Below, piece by piece: positions 14,987 through 22,479 of a stretch of 44,335 nucleotides of DNA. This stretch comes from an uncultured Christensenella sp. (GTDB lineage Bacteria; Bacillota; Clostridia; Christensenellales; UBA1242). The position numbers and the translations under genes are program-made. How positions within the stretch are numbered: position 1 is the stretch's first letter; the number at the start of each line of letters is the position of its first letter. The notes beneath the pieces were generated by a model. It was not told the origin of the DNA and searched no databases. It saw only the letters and a list, made by a program, of their open reading frames with translations. Location of the stretch: NCBI GenBank assembly GCA_910584295.1, contig CAJTYR010000003.1:159000-203334 (forward strand). Reading direction: 5' to 3'.

Positions 14987-15086
14987 AATAATCAGCCAAA
15001 TCGAAAGAGATAAGAAAAGAACAGAACAAGAGATCAAGTTTCAAGAAAGACAAAAAGCTTACAAAAGCAAGGAGAAGGAACGATGA
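14970..15086 (+). CDS. Small charged protein, 38 aa
   Basis: An ORF with AAAGGAG 6 nt before the ATG. It overlaps the sigma-like gene's end by 17 bp and its TGA overlaps the next ATG (ATGA). The chain is a single charged helix starting MNMLDRIISQIERDKKRTE. No family recognised. Confidence 0.6.
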   Translation: MNMLDRIISQIERDKKRTEQEIKFQERQKAYKSKEKER

Positions 15087-15283
15087 TTTTGTATGTTCTG
15101 AAAAATAAAGATGGTTATCTCGGACTACGAAATAATAGGACAATAATTGTCAAAGACAAGAACAAAGCAAGAATTTTTACATTGGATGAAGCAAGGTTGT
15201 GTGTTCAAAGTTTTTACACAGATTGCACAATGGAAGAAGCCGCAATATACGATATTTTGAATGATGTCATCAAATACAAATAA
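15083..15283 (+). CDS. Hypothetical phage protein, 66 aa
   Basis: A small protein, MILYVLKNKDGYLGLRNN at the start, followed by a segment of alternating strands and a C-terminal helix (MEEAAIYDILNDVI). ATGA overlap with the gene before it. Similar short proteins in phages carry a knot of beta strands, but I cannot assign a function. Confidence 0.65.
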   Translation: MILYVLKNKDGYLGLRNNRTIIVKDKNKARIFTLDEARLCVQSFYTDCTMEEAAIYDILNDVIKYK

Positions 15284-15301
15284 AAATTTAAGGAGAAAAT
15301 T

Positions 15302-16432
15302 ATGAACAATTACAAAGCAAAAAATGGAAAAAGAATTGACAAAAATCCATTCAGTCTGCTGGACTACGAAAATCTTGTCAACAACGATGGCAAGATTGAG
15401 GAGTTTTGCAGATGTTCTGTCAAAGGAAAAGTTCTCAAGAAGTTGAGCTTAAAAGACTTTATTGACGATGGAATTGAATTTTTGAAAACAGAAACCAAAG
15501 ATGGAGACTTGAACCAATCGCAAAATTATGCAAAGATTGGTTCAAGTGGAGACTCTGCAAAGATTGGTTCAAGTGGAGACTCTGCAAAGATTGGTTCAAG
15601 TGGAGACTCTGCAAAGATTGGTTCAAGTGGATACTATGCAAAGATTGGTTCAAGTGGATACTATGCAAAGATTGGTTCAAGTGGAGACTCTGCAAAGATT
15701 GGTTCAAGTGGATACTATGCAAAGATTGGTTCAAGTGGATACTATGCAAAGATTGGTTCAAGTGGAGACTCTGCAAAGATTGGTATTGAAGGAAAAAATT
15801 CAATTGGTTTTGCTTGTGGAAGAAATTCGATTATTAAAGGAGTTAAAGGCACTTGGTTCTCACTTGCAGAATACAAATACAACCCTAAAAGAGGAGTAAA
15901 TATTCCTATCTTTGCAAAATCAGCTCAAATTGGAAACAAAGATTACAAGGATTGTTTTGGTAAAGTTTTGAAAGCGGGACAATACTATCAACTTATCAAC
16001 AAAGAGTTTACACCTATTGATATTGTTGATGGCGACAGAATGGTTATCTTGAATGAAAAATCTCTTGGAGATTTCACGATTTATAAAACACTATATATTG
16101 AAGATTTCAAAGAAGGAAAAAAGGAAATTCAGTTTGTTGCAAAACGTGGGGATTTTACAGCACATGGCAAAAGTATCAAAGAAGCAATAAGTGATGTTGA
16201 GTTTAAGTTTCTTCAAAGTCAAGATGTTCAGGTACATATCAAAAGGGTAAAAGAGCAAGGTTATATAACCCCAAACGACTATCGGCTTTTGACAGGAGCT
16301 TGCAGATATGGAACAAATCGTTGGCTTGAACAAAACGGTTTCACATGGCAAGACAAGAAGAGCATTGAAGAAGCAATTGAATTGACAAAAGGTCAATATG
16401 GGCATGACAGACTTGTTGAGTTAATGAAGTAG
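15302..16432 (+). CDS. DUF7666-type protein with IGSSG tandem repeats
   Basis: A 376-aa protein. After an N-terminal domain (residues 1-76) come nine tandem 9-residue repeats of form AKIGSSGDS or AKIGSSGYY (about residues 77-157), then a run into FACGRNSIIKGVKGTWFSLAEY. Such repeats build a beta-solenoid in related phage proteins of the DUF7666 group, recalled from family pattern. Length beyond residue 250 is a globular domain (DYRLLTGACRYGTNRWLEQ). AAGGAG precedes the ATG. The function is unknown. The repeat count probably varies. Confidence 0.75.
   Translation: MNNYKAKNGKRIDKNPFSLLDYENLVNNDGKIEEFCRCSVKGKVLKKLSLKDFIDDGIEFLKTETKDGDLNQSQNYAKIGSSGDSAKIGSSGDSAKIGSSGDSAKIGSSGYYAKIGSSGYYAKIGSSGDSAKIGSSGYYAKIGSSGYYAKIGSSGDSAKIGIEGKNSIGFACGRNSIIKGVKGTWFSLAEYKYNPKRGVNIPIFAKSAQIGNKDYKDCFGKVLKAGQYYQLINKEFTPIDIVDGDRMVILNEKSLGDFTIYKTLYIEDFKEGKKEIQFVAKRGDFTAHGKSIKEAISDVEFKFLQSQDVQVHIKRVKEQGYITPNDYRLLTGACRYGTNRWLEQNGFTWQDKKSIEEAIELTKGQYGHDRLVELMK
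15530..15784 (+). repeat. Nine 27-bp coding tandem repeats plus a partial tenth
   Basis: Nine units of GCAAAGATTGGTTCAAGTGG plus seven bases run from 15530 to 15772; 12 bp of a tenth follow. There are two alleles that differ at two bases, giving Asp-Ser or Tyr-Tyr, in the order D D D Y Y D Y Y D. Otherwise the units are identical at DNA level, a sign of recent expansion or homogenisation. Confidence 0.95.
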
Positions 16433-16442
16433 GTGGAAGTCT

Positions 16443-17450
16443 ATGCAAATGAGTATTTTTGATGGTAGCAAATCATTTACTTTAAAAAAGAAAGTTCGAC
16501 TTATTTCGCTTTTCAGCGGATATGACAGTCAGTTTCAAGCCCTGAAAAACATTGGTGTAGATGTTGAAAGTTGGCGAACTTGCGAATGGGCAGTCAAATC
16601 AATACAAGCACTTAAAGACTTGCATTTTTCAGAAGATGAAACAGATTATTCAAAAGGTCTTTCAAAGCAGGATATTATTAACTTCTTATTTAAAAAGCAT
16701 ATCAGTATGGACTACAACCAACCAATGACACTTGAACAAATCAAAAGACTTGGAGAACCAAAGCAAAGACAAATCTACAACAATATCAAGGCGACACATA
16801 ATCTCGTGGATATAAATCAAGTTAAAGCAAAAGATTTGGGAATTGAAGATAGAGATGATGTTTCATACATTATGACTTATTCATTTCCTTGTCAAGATTT
16901 ATCCAAAGCAGGAAAACAAATGGGAATGGCAAAAGATAGTGGAACTCGGAGTGGAATGTTGTGGCAAGTTGAAAGATTGCTCGAAGAAATCATCGGGGAG
17001 GGGATTTCTCTACCTTCTGTGCTTATTATGGAAAACGTTCCAGATGTAATTGGTAGTAAAAATATCAACCATTTCGCTAAATGGCTAAATAAGTTGGAAA
17101 GTATTGGCTATCGCTGTTATTGGAAGATTCTTAATGCGACTGACTATGGTGTTCCACAGAACAGAGAAAGATGCTTTATGGTTTCAATCTTTGGAGATTA
17201 TTTCTATGATTTCCCACCAAAACAGAAACTTGATAAAATGTTGGACAACTTTCTTGAAGAAGAAGTTGATGAAAAATATTTTTTATCTAATGTTGCTCTG
17301 GTTAGATCAGTTAATTCTAATTTTACTCAATCAAAAATTGAAAGCAAATTACCAAAGAAAGGAATTATTCCAACTATCCTTGCAAGAGATTGTAAAGACC
17401 CAAAATGTGTGCAGATAGATAAGCGGGGGGGGGATTTCAGAAGATTATAA
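16443..17450 (+). CDS. C5 cytosine DNA methyltransferase, catalytic subunit, off at a poly-G tract
   Basis: A 335-aa ORF with motifs I (LISLFSGYDSQFQAL), IV (SFPCQDLS, catalytic Cys), VI (MENVPDV) and VIII (NRERCFMV). It ends prematurely after a G9 tract (17425-17433). With one more G the frame continues FQKIIIGSKIYD, runs through MAPTLTTDCGRIMIL and stops at 17605, 9 bp before the next gene. That continuation looks like the family's target-recognition region. Motifs IX-X lie in the next gene. The tract may be a phase switch or a homopolymer error. Confidence 0.88.
   Translation: MQMSIFDGSKSFTLKKKVRLISLFSGYDSQFQALKNIGVDVESWRTCEWAVKSIQALKDLHFSEDETDYSKGLSKQDIINFLFKKHISMDYNQPMTLEQIKRLGEPKQRQIYNNIKATHNLVDINQVKAKDLGIEDRDDVSYIMTYSFPCQDLSKAGKQMGMAKDSGTRSGMLWQVERLLEEIIGEGISLPSVLIMENVPDVIGSKNINHFAKWLNKLESIGYRCYWKILNATDYGVPQNRERCFMVSIFGDYFYDFPPKQKLDKMLDNFLEEEVDEKYFLSNVALVRSVNSNFTQSKIESKLPKKGIIPTILARDCKDPKCVQIDKRGGDFRRL
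17425..17433 (+). repeat. Poly-G tract (G9) in the C5 methyltransferase gene
   Basis: Nine G in an AT-rich gene. The present length sets the reading frame to stop 15 bp later; G10 or G7 would restore the long frame to 17605. Confidence 0.95.
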
Positions 17451-17614
17451 TTGGCTCAAAAATTTACGATATAAAGAAAGATACAATGAATTATATCGAA
17501 TGGGAACAGCCAGGATGTTTCATTTGCAAGACCCGAGCTTGGAAAATAAGTCGGATGGCTCCCACACTTACAACAGATTGTGGAAGAATAATGATTTTAA
17601 AATAGGAGAAAAAA

Positions 17615-18205
17615 ATGCAAAACTTAAAGAATCAACTTTGCAATGAGTTGATAAGTTCTGGAAGAGTAAAAGAATTTGATGTTATAAGACATAGTTATTC
17701 AAAAGCAAGAATGCAAGATGGAAGAACAGCATCAGAAAACAATATATCCCCAACACTAGATACAAGATGTGATTGTTTGGGTGTTGTAGTAAAACAACAT
17801 AGGAGACAGGTGGGAATTGACCTTATCAGAAAGAATGCAAGAGTTAGAGAAATATCTTCAACTATAAAAGCACGCTATGATTCAGGGCTAACTAATCATG
17901 CACCTGGCTCGACGGGAGTGTTAGAAATTTATGATGATGGTTTCAGAATCAGAAAACTTACTCCAAGAGAATGTTTTCGATTGAGGGGAGTTAAAGATAG
18001 AGAGTTTGAAAAGATTTGCTATGGCAAACCATTGCCAGAAGAAAGTCTTGACAAACTTCAATCTCGAAAGATGACAAAGATGGAGTGGAAAAATTATTGG
18101 CGAATTGCCAGAAGACAAAAACAAAGCAATTCAAGTCTTTATCACTTAGCTGGGGATAGTATTGTGATAAATGTGCTTGAAGCAATATTTAAACAAATGT
18201 TATAA
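17615..18205 (+). CDS. C5 cytosine methyltransferase, C-terminal subunit
   Basis: A 196-aa protein with its own AGGAG site. It carries recognition-domain-like segments (ISPTLDTRCDCLGVVV, then IRKNARVREISSTIKARYDSG), motif IX (RKLTPRECFRLRG near residue 109) and motif X (LAGDSIVINVLEAI near 180). These are missing from the gene before it, so the pair should assemble one C5 methyltransferase. Split C5 enzymes are known. It is in the same frame as the corrected end of the upstream gene, with one stop (17603-17605) between. Confidence 0.85.
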   Translation: MQNLKNQLCNELISSGRVKEFDVIRHSYSKARMQDGRTASENNISPTLDTRCDCLGVVVKQHRRQVGIDLIRKNARVREISSTIKARYDSGLTNHAPGSTGVLEIYDDGFRIRKLTPRECFRLRGVKDREFEKICYGKPLPEESLDKLQSRKMTKMEWKNYWRIARRQKQSNSSLYHLAGDSIVINVLEAIFKQML

Positions 18206-18214
18206 GGAGAAGCT

Positions 18215-18643
18215 ATGAGAGAGATTTTATTTAGAGCAAAGCGAGCAGACAATGGCGGGTGGGAATACGGACAATTAAAATCAATTCATAAAGGCGGTAA
18301 AAATTATGAAACCGCATATTATATTCTCAATATTTATGGAGAATCAAGGCTTGCTAAGGATGCGATTGACCCAAACACCATTGGACAATTCACAGGATTA
18401 TGCGACAAAAATGGCGAAAAAGTTTTTGAAGGGGATATTGTGAGAACTGAAAGCTCTACACTAATAGTTAAAAACGGCATTACAAAAATTAGTTGTTGTG
18501 GTTGTTGCTATGACTATCACGATTATATAGGGTTTTACTTTGAGAGTTTAAATGGCGAAGTTGATATGTATGAAGAGATAACCAAAGGAATTGAAGTAGT
18601 TGGCAACATTCACGACAATCCAGAACTTTTGGAGGGTATATGA
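18215..18643 (+). CDS. YopX-family protein
   Basis: A 142-aa protein with the full YopX pattern: MREILFRAKR at the start, GQFTGLCDKNGEKVFEGDIVR in the middle, here split by charged residues, and VVGNIHDNPELLEG at the end. YopX proteins are very common in phages of Bacillota, with an unknown role. A Cys-rich insertion (SCCGCC) lies near residue 90. Its stop overlaps the ATG of the next methyltransferase. Confidence 0.93.
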   Translation: MREILFRAKRADNGGWEYGQLKSIHKGGKNYETAYYILNIYGESRLAKDAIDPNTIGQFTGLCDKNGEKVFEGDIVRTESSTLIVKNGITKISCCGCCYDYHDYIGFYFESLNGEVDMYEEITKGIEVVGNIHDNPELLEGI

Positions 18644-18969
18644 AAGATTGGAAAGGTAATGCGAACAGTATTTATAAAACACTTGGCGCAAGCAACCATA
18701 CAGACAAAGAAAGAGAAGAACTTGACTATTATGCAACAGATCCTATTGCAATAGACAAATTGCTCAAAGTTGAAACTCCCAATCGCAATATTTGGGAATG
18801 TGCTTGTGGAGAAGGACATCTTTTAGAACGATTGAAAGACAAAGGATTTTCTGTTGTTGCAAGTGATATTGTGGAACGAAATTGTTGTGTTGATTTTGTT
18901 GAAGATTTCTTGTTATGTGGGGGGGGGGAATTCCTATGCAGGAGATATACTGACAAATCCCCCTTATAA
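18640..18969 (+). CDS. Adenine DNA methyltransferase, N-terminal half, off at a poly-G tract
   Basis: This 109-aa ORF has GGAGG before its ATG. It includes the ATDPIAIDKLL segment and the S-adenosylmethionine motif ECACGEGHLLERL near residue 54. It loses frame at a G10 tract (18919-18928) and stops 41 bp later. With one G fewer the frame runs on to 19249 and gives a protein of about 202 aa with an NPPY catalytic motif. So the gene as written is inactive. It overlaps yopX by 4 bp. Confidence 0.85.
   Translation: MKDWKGNANSIYKTLGASNHTDKEREELDYYATDPIAIDKLLKVETPNRNIWECACGEGHLLERLKDKGFSVVASDIVERNCCVDFVEDFLLCGGGEFLCRRYTDKSPL
18919..18928 (+). repeat. Poly-G tract (G10) in the adenine methyltransferase gene
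   Basis: Ten G directly before the NPPY half of the gene. G9 or G12 would restore a full-length protein. Confidence 0.95.
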
Positions 18970-19249
18970 ATATGCAAAAGAATTTGTTCTGAAAGCATTG
19001 GACTTGGTAAAACCAGGATACAAAGTTTTTATGTTTTTGAAGCTGACTTTTCTTGAAGGAAAAGCGAGGTATAAAGAACTGTTTTCCAAATATCCACCAA
19101 AAAGGATTTATGTGTTTTCGGAGAGAGTTCTTTGTGCAAAGAATGGAGAATTTCAAAAAATGAAAGAGGGTGGAGGTTCTGCTGTTGCATATGCCTGGTT
19201 TGTCTGGGAGAAAGGTTATCAAGGAGATACCACCATTGATTGGATTTAA
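18929..19249 (+). pseudogene. Adenine DNA methyltransferase, C-terminal half in shifted frame
   Basis: Downstream half of the gene split at the G10 tract. It opens NSYAGDILTNPPYKYAKEF, which holds motif IV (NPPY), the catalytic motif of N6-adenine methyltransferases, and ends with SAVAYAWFVWEKGY. It continues the frame of the upstream half only if the G tract changes by one. It has no ribosome site of its own, so this half is not made when the gene is off. Whether it is a reversible switch or a broken gene cannot be told from one sequence. Confidence 0.8.
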
Positions 19250-19258
19250 GGAGAAAAT

Positions 19259-19588
19259 ATGAAAGATTTTTATAGAGAACACGAAGGTTATAATGGCAAC
19301 ATTATAGAGTATCGAAAATCAAAAAGAGAGAAGATTCTCAAAGTTATCAAACCAATCTGCGAGGTCTTTGAAATTTCATCTTATGACTACATTTATGATG
19401 AACATCGAGAAAGGTTGGTTATTGAAGGACAAGCTATTGGCTGTTCTGGGAATAGTATAGGTGCTGTTGTTATGGAACTCATCAACTACATTTGGATAGA
19501 AACCTATGCACACAACAGATGTTTAGGCGCATTTGAGAAACAAACCCTAAATTATCTGAAACGAATGTGGATAAAGGAGAATGTATGA
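19259..19588 (+). CDS. Hypothetical phage protein, 109 aa
   Basis: Starts MKDFYREHEGYNGNIIEYR with AAGGAG upstream. It has a conserved-looking VIEGQAIGCSGNSIGAV segment and a helical C-terminus. Its stop overlaps the ATG of the PAPS-reductase-like gene, so they are translated together. I recognise no family. Its place between a methyltransferase and a PP-loop enzyme suggests a DNA-metabolism accessory. Confidence 0.7.
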   Translation: MKDFYREHEGYNGNIIEYRKSKREKILKVIKPICEVFEISSYDYIYDEHRERLVIEGQAIGCSGNSIGAVVMELINYIWIETYAHNRCLGAFEKQTLNYLKRMWIKENV

Positions 19589-20445
19589 AACATATCGCAA
19601 GTGTAAGTTTTGGAAAAGACAGTTTAGCAATGTTGTTAAAGATCTTGGAGAACCCAAAGAAGTATCCATTGGATGAGATTGTATTCTGTGATGTCAGAGC
19701 AACGGAAACAGAAAGCGGAAACTTTGACATTCAAGAGCAATTTATCAATGAAACATTGCCCCAAATTGAGAAATTGGCAAAAGTGCCTGTGAAGATTGTT
19801 AAGGCAGGAACAACTTTTGAAGAACAATTTTATAAGAAGAAAGGACAAAGAGCTAAACATCCAAACACAAATTATGGGTTCCCAATGACAATTTGTGCTT
19901 GGTGTAATGATCGACTTAAAATGAAACCTTTGGATAAGTATTTCAAAGAACAGGGAGAACACATCAGATACATTGGTCTTGCCTATGATGAACCGAAGAG
20001 AATCGCTAGACTAGAAAAGAATGAAGTCGCACCTTTGTATGAGATGGAAATTACAGAGTCCGAAGCTCTGTGGATTTGCCAGAAGAACGACCTATTAAGT
20101 CCTATCTACAAATATTTCAAGAGAGATGGTTGTTGGTTTTGTCCAAAGCAGTCGATGGAGTCATTGGAAATTGTTTATAACGAATTTCCAAAGTATTGGG
20201 AGAAATTAAGAGAGTGGCAAAAGGACAGTCCTGTTCCATTCAAACCCAATATGACAATCTTTGACCTTGAAAAAATATTTAGTTTCAAGAATTTTGTTTT
20301 TTCATATTTTAATCGTGGGGACTGCGAATGGTGGGCAAAAAAGTATGGATATAAACACAATGTTGAAACAGCATCGAGAGTAAAGTTGGAAAGATTTATA
20401 ATCGCAAAATATCAACAGGAGGTGCAGAGTGGAAGCGGAAATTAA
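19585..20445 (+). CDS. Phosphoadenosine phosphosulfate reductase-family protein
   Basis: A 286-aa protein with a PP-loop ATP pyrophosphatase motif (SFGKDS near residue 7), CAWCNDRLK near 106 and a second Cys pair in GCWFCPKQ near 185. The fold activates substrates by adenylation, as in sulfate assimilation and in DndC-type DNA sulfur modification. Phage copies are common and their substrate is unknown. ATG 19585 has GGAG 5 nt upstream. Lying between methyltransferase genes, it may take part in DNA or RNA modification; that is inference. Confidence 0.88.
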   Translation: MKHIASVSFGKDSLAMLLKILENPKKYPLDEIVFCDVRATETESGNFDIQEQFINETLPQIEKLAKVPVKIVKAGTTFEEQFYKKKGQRAKHPNTNYGFPMTICAWCNDRLKMKPLDKYFKEQGEHIRYIGLAYDEPKRIARLEKNEVAPLYEMEITESEALWICQKNDLLSPIYKYFKRDGCWFCPKQSMESLEIVYNEFPKYWEKLREWQKDSPVPFKPNMTIFDLEKIFSFKNFVFSYFNRGDCEWWAKKYGYKHNVETASRVKLERFIIAKYQQEVQSGSGN

Positions 20446-20686
20446 AGAAGTTACTATCCCTGCTTGTGAAGAACATCAAGGTTTGTATGATATCAAAGTC
20501 AAGCTGCGCTGGATTTGTCCGGTGTGTGGCAAACCTCGTGGAGAAATTAAAATTGTTCGTTCCTATGATGGAAGTCGAGTGTTGTTCTGTGATGGCTGGT
20601 CAAACCCTTGCGGACACATTGACAAATATGATGCGGTCAGAAAGGAAGCAAAGACGAATGGATTAAATGGGGTAGGAAATGGTTGA
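20429..20686 (+). CDS. Small zinc-ribbon protein
   Basis: An 85-aa protein starting at GTG 20429, with GGAGG 6 nt upstream. It has CPVCGKPRGE near residue 31 and a second Cys pair in CDGWSNPCGHIDKY near 54, so it probably binds one zinc. It overlaps the PAPS-reductase-like gene by 17 bp and the methyltransferase by 8 bp. Very similar short proteins follow this reductase in other phages as far as I recall, so the two may act together. Confidence 0.7.
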   Translation: MEAEIKEVTIPACEEHQGLYDIKVKLRWICPVCGKPRGEIKIVRSYDGSRVLFCDGWSNPCGHIDKYDAVRKEAKTNGLNGVGNG

Positions 20687-21419
20687 TTTAAGATTGGGAG
20701 ATTGTCTTGAGATTATGAAAGAAATCCCAGATAATTCAATAGACATGATTCTTTGTGATTTGCCTTATGGAAAAACCCAAAATGTAAATGATAAACCTTT
20801 ACCCTTTGACCTGCTATGGAAGCAATACAAAAGAGTTATAAAAAACAATGGTTGCATTGCATTATTTGGACAGGGAACATTTTATATTGATTTGGTAATT
20901 AGCAATCGCAAATGGTTTAAATATGATTTGGTATGGGACAAGGTGTTAACAAGTGGATTTTTAAATGCGAAGAGAATGCCATTAAGACAACACGAGCAAG
21001 TGGCAATCTTTTACAAACAACAACCAACATACAATCCACAGTTTACGGAAGGGAAACCACTTCATGGGAAAGGAACATCATATAAGAGCAAAGAACTTAA
21101 AAATCAAAATTATGGAAAGTTTAATGCTATTGATGATACAAGAAAAGGAAGCACACAAAAGTATCCTACAAGTATTTTAACATTTCCCAAACCACATCCA
21201 AGCATTGCTAAACACAGGACACAAAAATCTGTTAAGATTTTGGAATGGTTAATTAAAACATATACAAATGAGGGCGAAGTTGTTCTTGATAATTGTATGG
21301 GAAGTGGAACAACAGGTATTGCTTGTGTTAAGACTAATAGGAACTTTATAGGCATTGAGTTGGATGAAAACTATTTCAATATTGCGAAAAATCGAATTTT
21401 GGGAGGGAATGATGAGTAA
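20679..21419 (+). CDS. Beta-class DNA methyltransferase
   Basis: A 246-aa DNA amino-methyltransferase. Motif IV is CDLPYGK near residue 27 (D-L-P-Y), and the S-adenosylmethionine site is LDNCMGSGTTGIACVKTNRNF, here near 205, followed by IGIELDENYF. Motif IV before motif I is the beta-class order, usually N6-adenine or N4-cytosine. Unlike the two upstream methyltransferase genes it is intact and has no poly-G tract. It overlaps the genes on both sides. No restriction enzyme gene is visible nearby, so it probably protects phage DNA. Confidence 0.92.
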   Translation: MVDLRLGDCLEIMKEIPDNSIDMILCDLPYGKTQNVNDKPLPFDLLWKQYKRVIKNNGCIALFGQGTFYIDLVISNRKWFKYDLVWDKVLTSGFLNAKRMPLRQHEQVAIFYKQQPTYNPQFTEGKPLHGKGTSYKSKELKNQNYGKFNAIDDTRKGSTQKYPTSILTFPKPHPSIAKHRTQKSVKILEWLIKTYTNEGEVVLDNCMGSGTTGIACVKTNRNFIGIELDENYFNIAKNRILGGNDE

Positions 21420-21903
21420 AGAGACTTATGAAGTTACACAGACAAACAGTGAGTTCCAAATTATCAAAACAAGAACTTATGAAAATTCATATTCTAAATC
21501 AACAGAAGTTCACAGATTTACAAATATGAAAAATTGGATTAAGTCTATCAATGAACTACTCGCAGAACTCAAAGCAGAGAATGAAAGGCTAAAAGAATAT
21601 AATAAAAGCAAATTAGTAGAATTATTTGATGAAGAAAATAAAAAATTAAAGCAACAACTCAAAGAAAAATGCGATGAGATTGTTCAACTTGAAAAAGATT
21701 TAAACAGAGTTTGCATTCAAGGAAAAAACGATTTACGGCAAAGAATAGAGTTAGAAACTGAACTCAAAACCAACACCCACCAAGTCTGCGAGAAGATTAG
21801 AGAAAAATTCAGTGATGGAAGGTCTCATAATTGGGGAATTGAACAAGTAGAGCTATATGACTTTTTAGACCAAATCGAGAAAGGAGATGGAAATGGCATT
21901 TGA
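21412..21903 (+). CDS. Coiled-coil phage protein
   Basis: A 163-aa protein. ATG 21412 is chosen because GGGAGGG lies just before it. Residues 45-125 form a long heptad pattern (LLAELKAENERLKEYN, then DEENKKLKQQLKEK). The C-terminal ~35 residues look globular (WGIEQVELYDFLDQIE). It overlaps the methyltransferase by 8 bp. No family recognised; perhaps a structural adaptor. Confidence 0.7.
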   Translation: MSKETYEVTQTNSEFQIIKTRTYENSYSKSTEVHRFTNMKNWIKSINELLAELKAENERLKEYNKSKLVELFDEENKKLKQQLKEKCDEIVQLEKDLNRVCIQGKNDLRQRIELETELKTNTHQVCEKIREKFSDGRSHNWGIEQVELYDFLDQIEKGDGNGI

Positions 21904-22048
21904 TAAGATTGTTTCTCACAACAGGTTTAATCAAGAATATCGGCAGACCATTTGTATAAAATGTGGAGAAGTATTTTGGGTTAAGAGAACATCAAAAAAC
22001 AAAATTTGTATTCCTTGTAAGGAAAAATTAAAGGGGGAGAGCAAATGA
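21893..22048 (+). CDS. Small zinc-ribbon protein, 51 aa
   Basis: A short ORF starting MAFDKIVSHNRFNQEY, with CIKC (residue 21) and CIPC (residue 39) pairs that should bind zinc. The ATG has AAGGAG upstream and overlaps the coiled-coil gene; its TGA overlaps the next ATG (ATGA). Single zinc ribbons of this size in phages often bind nucleic acid or partner proteins. Function unknown. Confidence 0.7.
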   Translation: MAFDKIVSHNRFNQEYRQTICIKCGEVFWVKRTSKNKICIPCKEKLKGESK

Positions 22049-22479
22049 GCGATGAAGCAAAGCAAGTCAAAGCAAAGTTGGAACAACTGAATCAAGCAAA
22101 AAGAAGATTGAGAAATCTTCAAGAGGAACTTCAGAATTGGAAAGATTTGTCTGGGGTGATGAGAGCTTCACCAATGGGAGAAGTTGTTGGCGGTGGAGTG
22201 TCAGAACCTTATGCAGAAAAGAGAGTTATTAAGATTGAGCAATTGACAAAGATGATTGAAGATGCAATTGATGAAGCAATCCAACTTGAAGATGAGTTCC
22301 TTAAGCAATTGGTTTTGCTCGATCCGCTCTCTCAAAATCTTCTTATGGAAAGATATATGTCAGGCAAGTCAATCAATCGCATTATGCGAGATTTCAATTA
22401 CAGCAGGTCGCACACATTCAGACTTTATGACAATATCTTTGAGAAAATGGCAGATAATGGCAATAATGAAACCAAATGA
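22045..22479 (+). CDS. Putative late-gene transcriptional regulator (ArpU/DUF1492-like)
   Basis: A 144-aa protein with a coiled-coil N-terminus (KAKLEQLNQAKRRLRNLQEE) and a C-terminal sigma-region-4-like HTH (RYMSGKSINRIMRDFNYSR near residue 108). This shape and the position just before the packaging genes match ArpU/RinA-type late regulators of Gram-positive phages. Its likely target is the noncoding region that follows (22480-22888). Ribosome site GGGGGAGAG. Confidence 0.8.
   Translation: MSDEAKQVKAKLEQLNQAKRRLRNLQEELQNWKDLSGVMRASPMGEVVGGGVSEPYAEKRVIKIEQLTKMIEDAIDEAIQLEDEFLKQLVLLDPLSQNLLMERYMSGKSINRIMRDFNYSRSHTFRLYDNIFEKMADNGNNETK

Noticed and set aside
15530..15784. CRISPR array suggested by 27-bp repeats
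   Set aside because: The repeats are directly adjacent with no spacers and encode an in-frame 9-residue protein repeat. No cas genes are present.
15459..15803. Minus-strand ORF with repeated LHLNQSLHSI
   Set aside because: It is the antisense shadow of the coding repeat and has no ribosome site.
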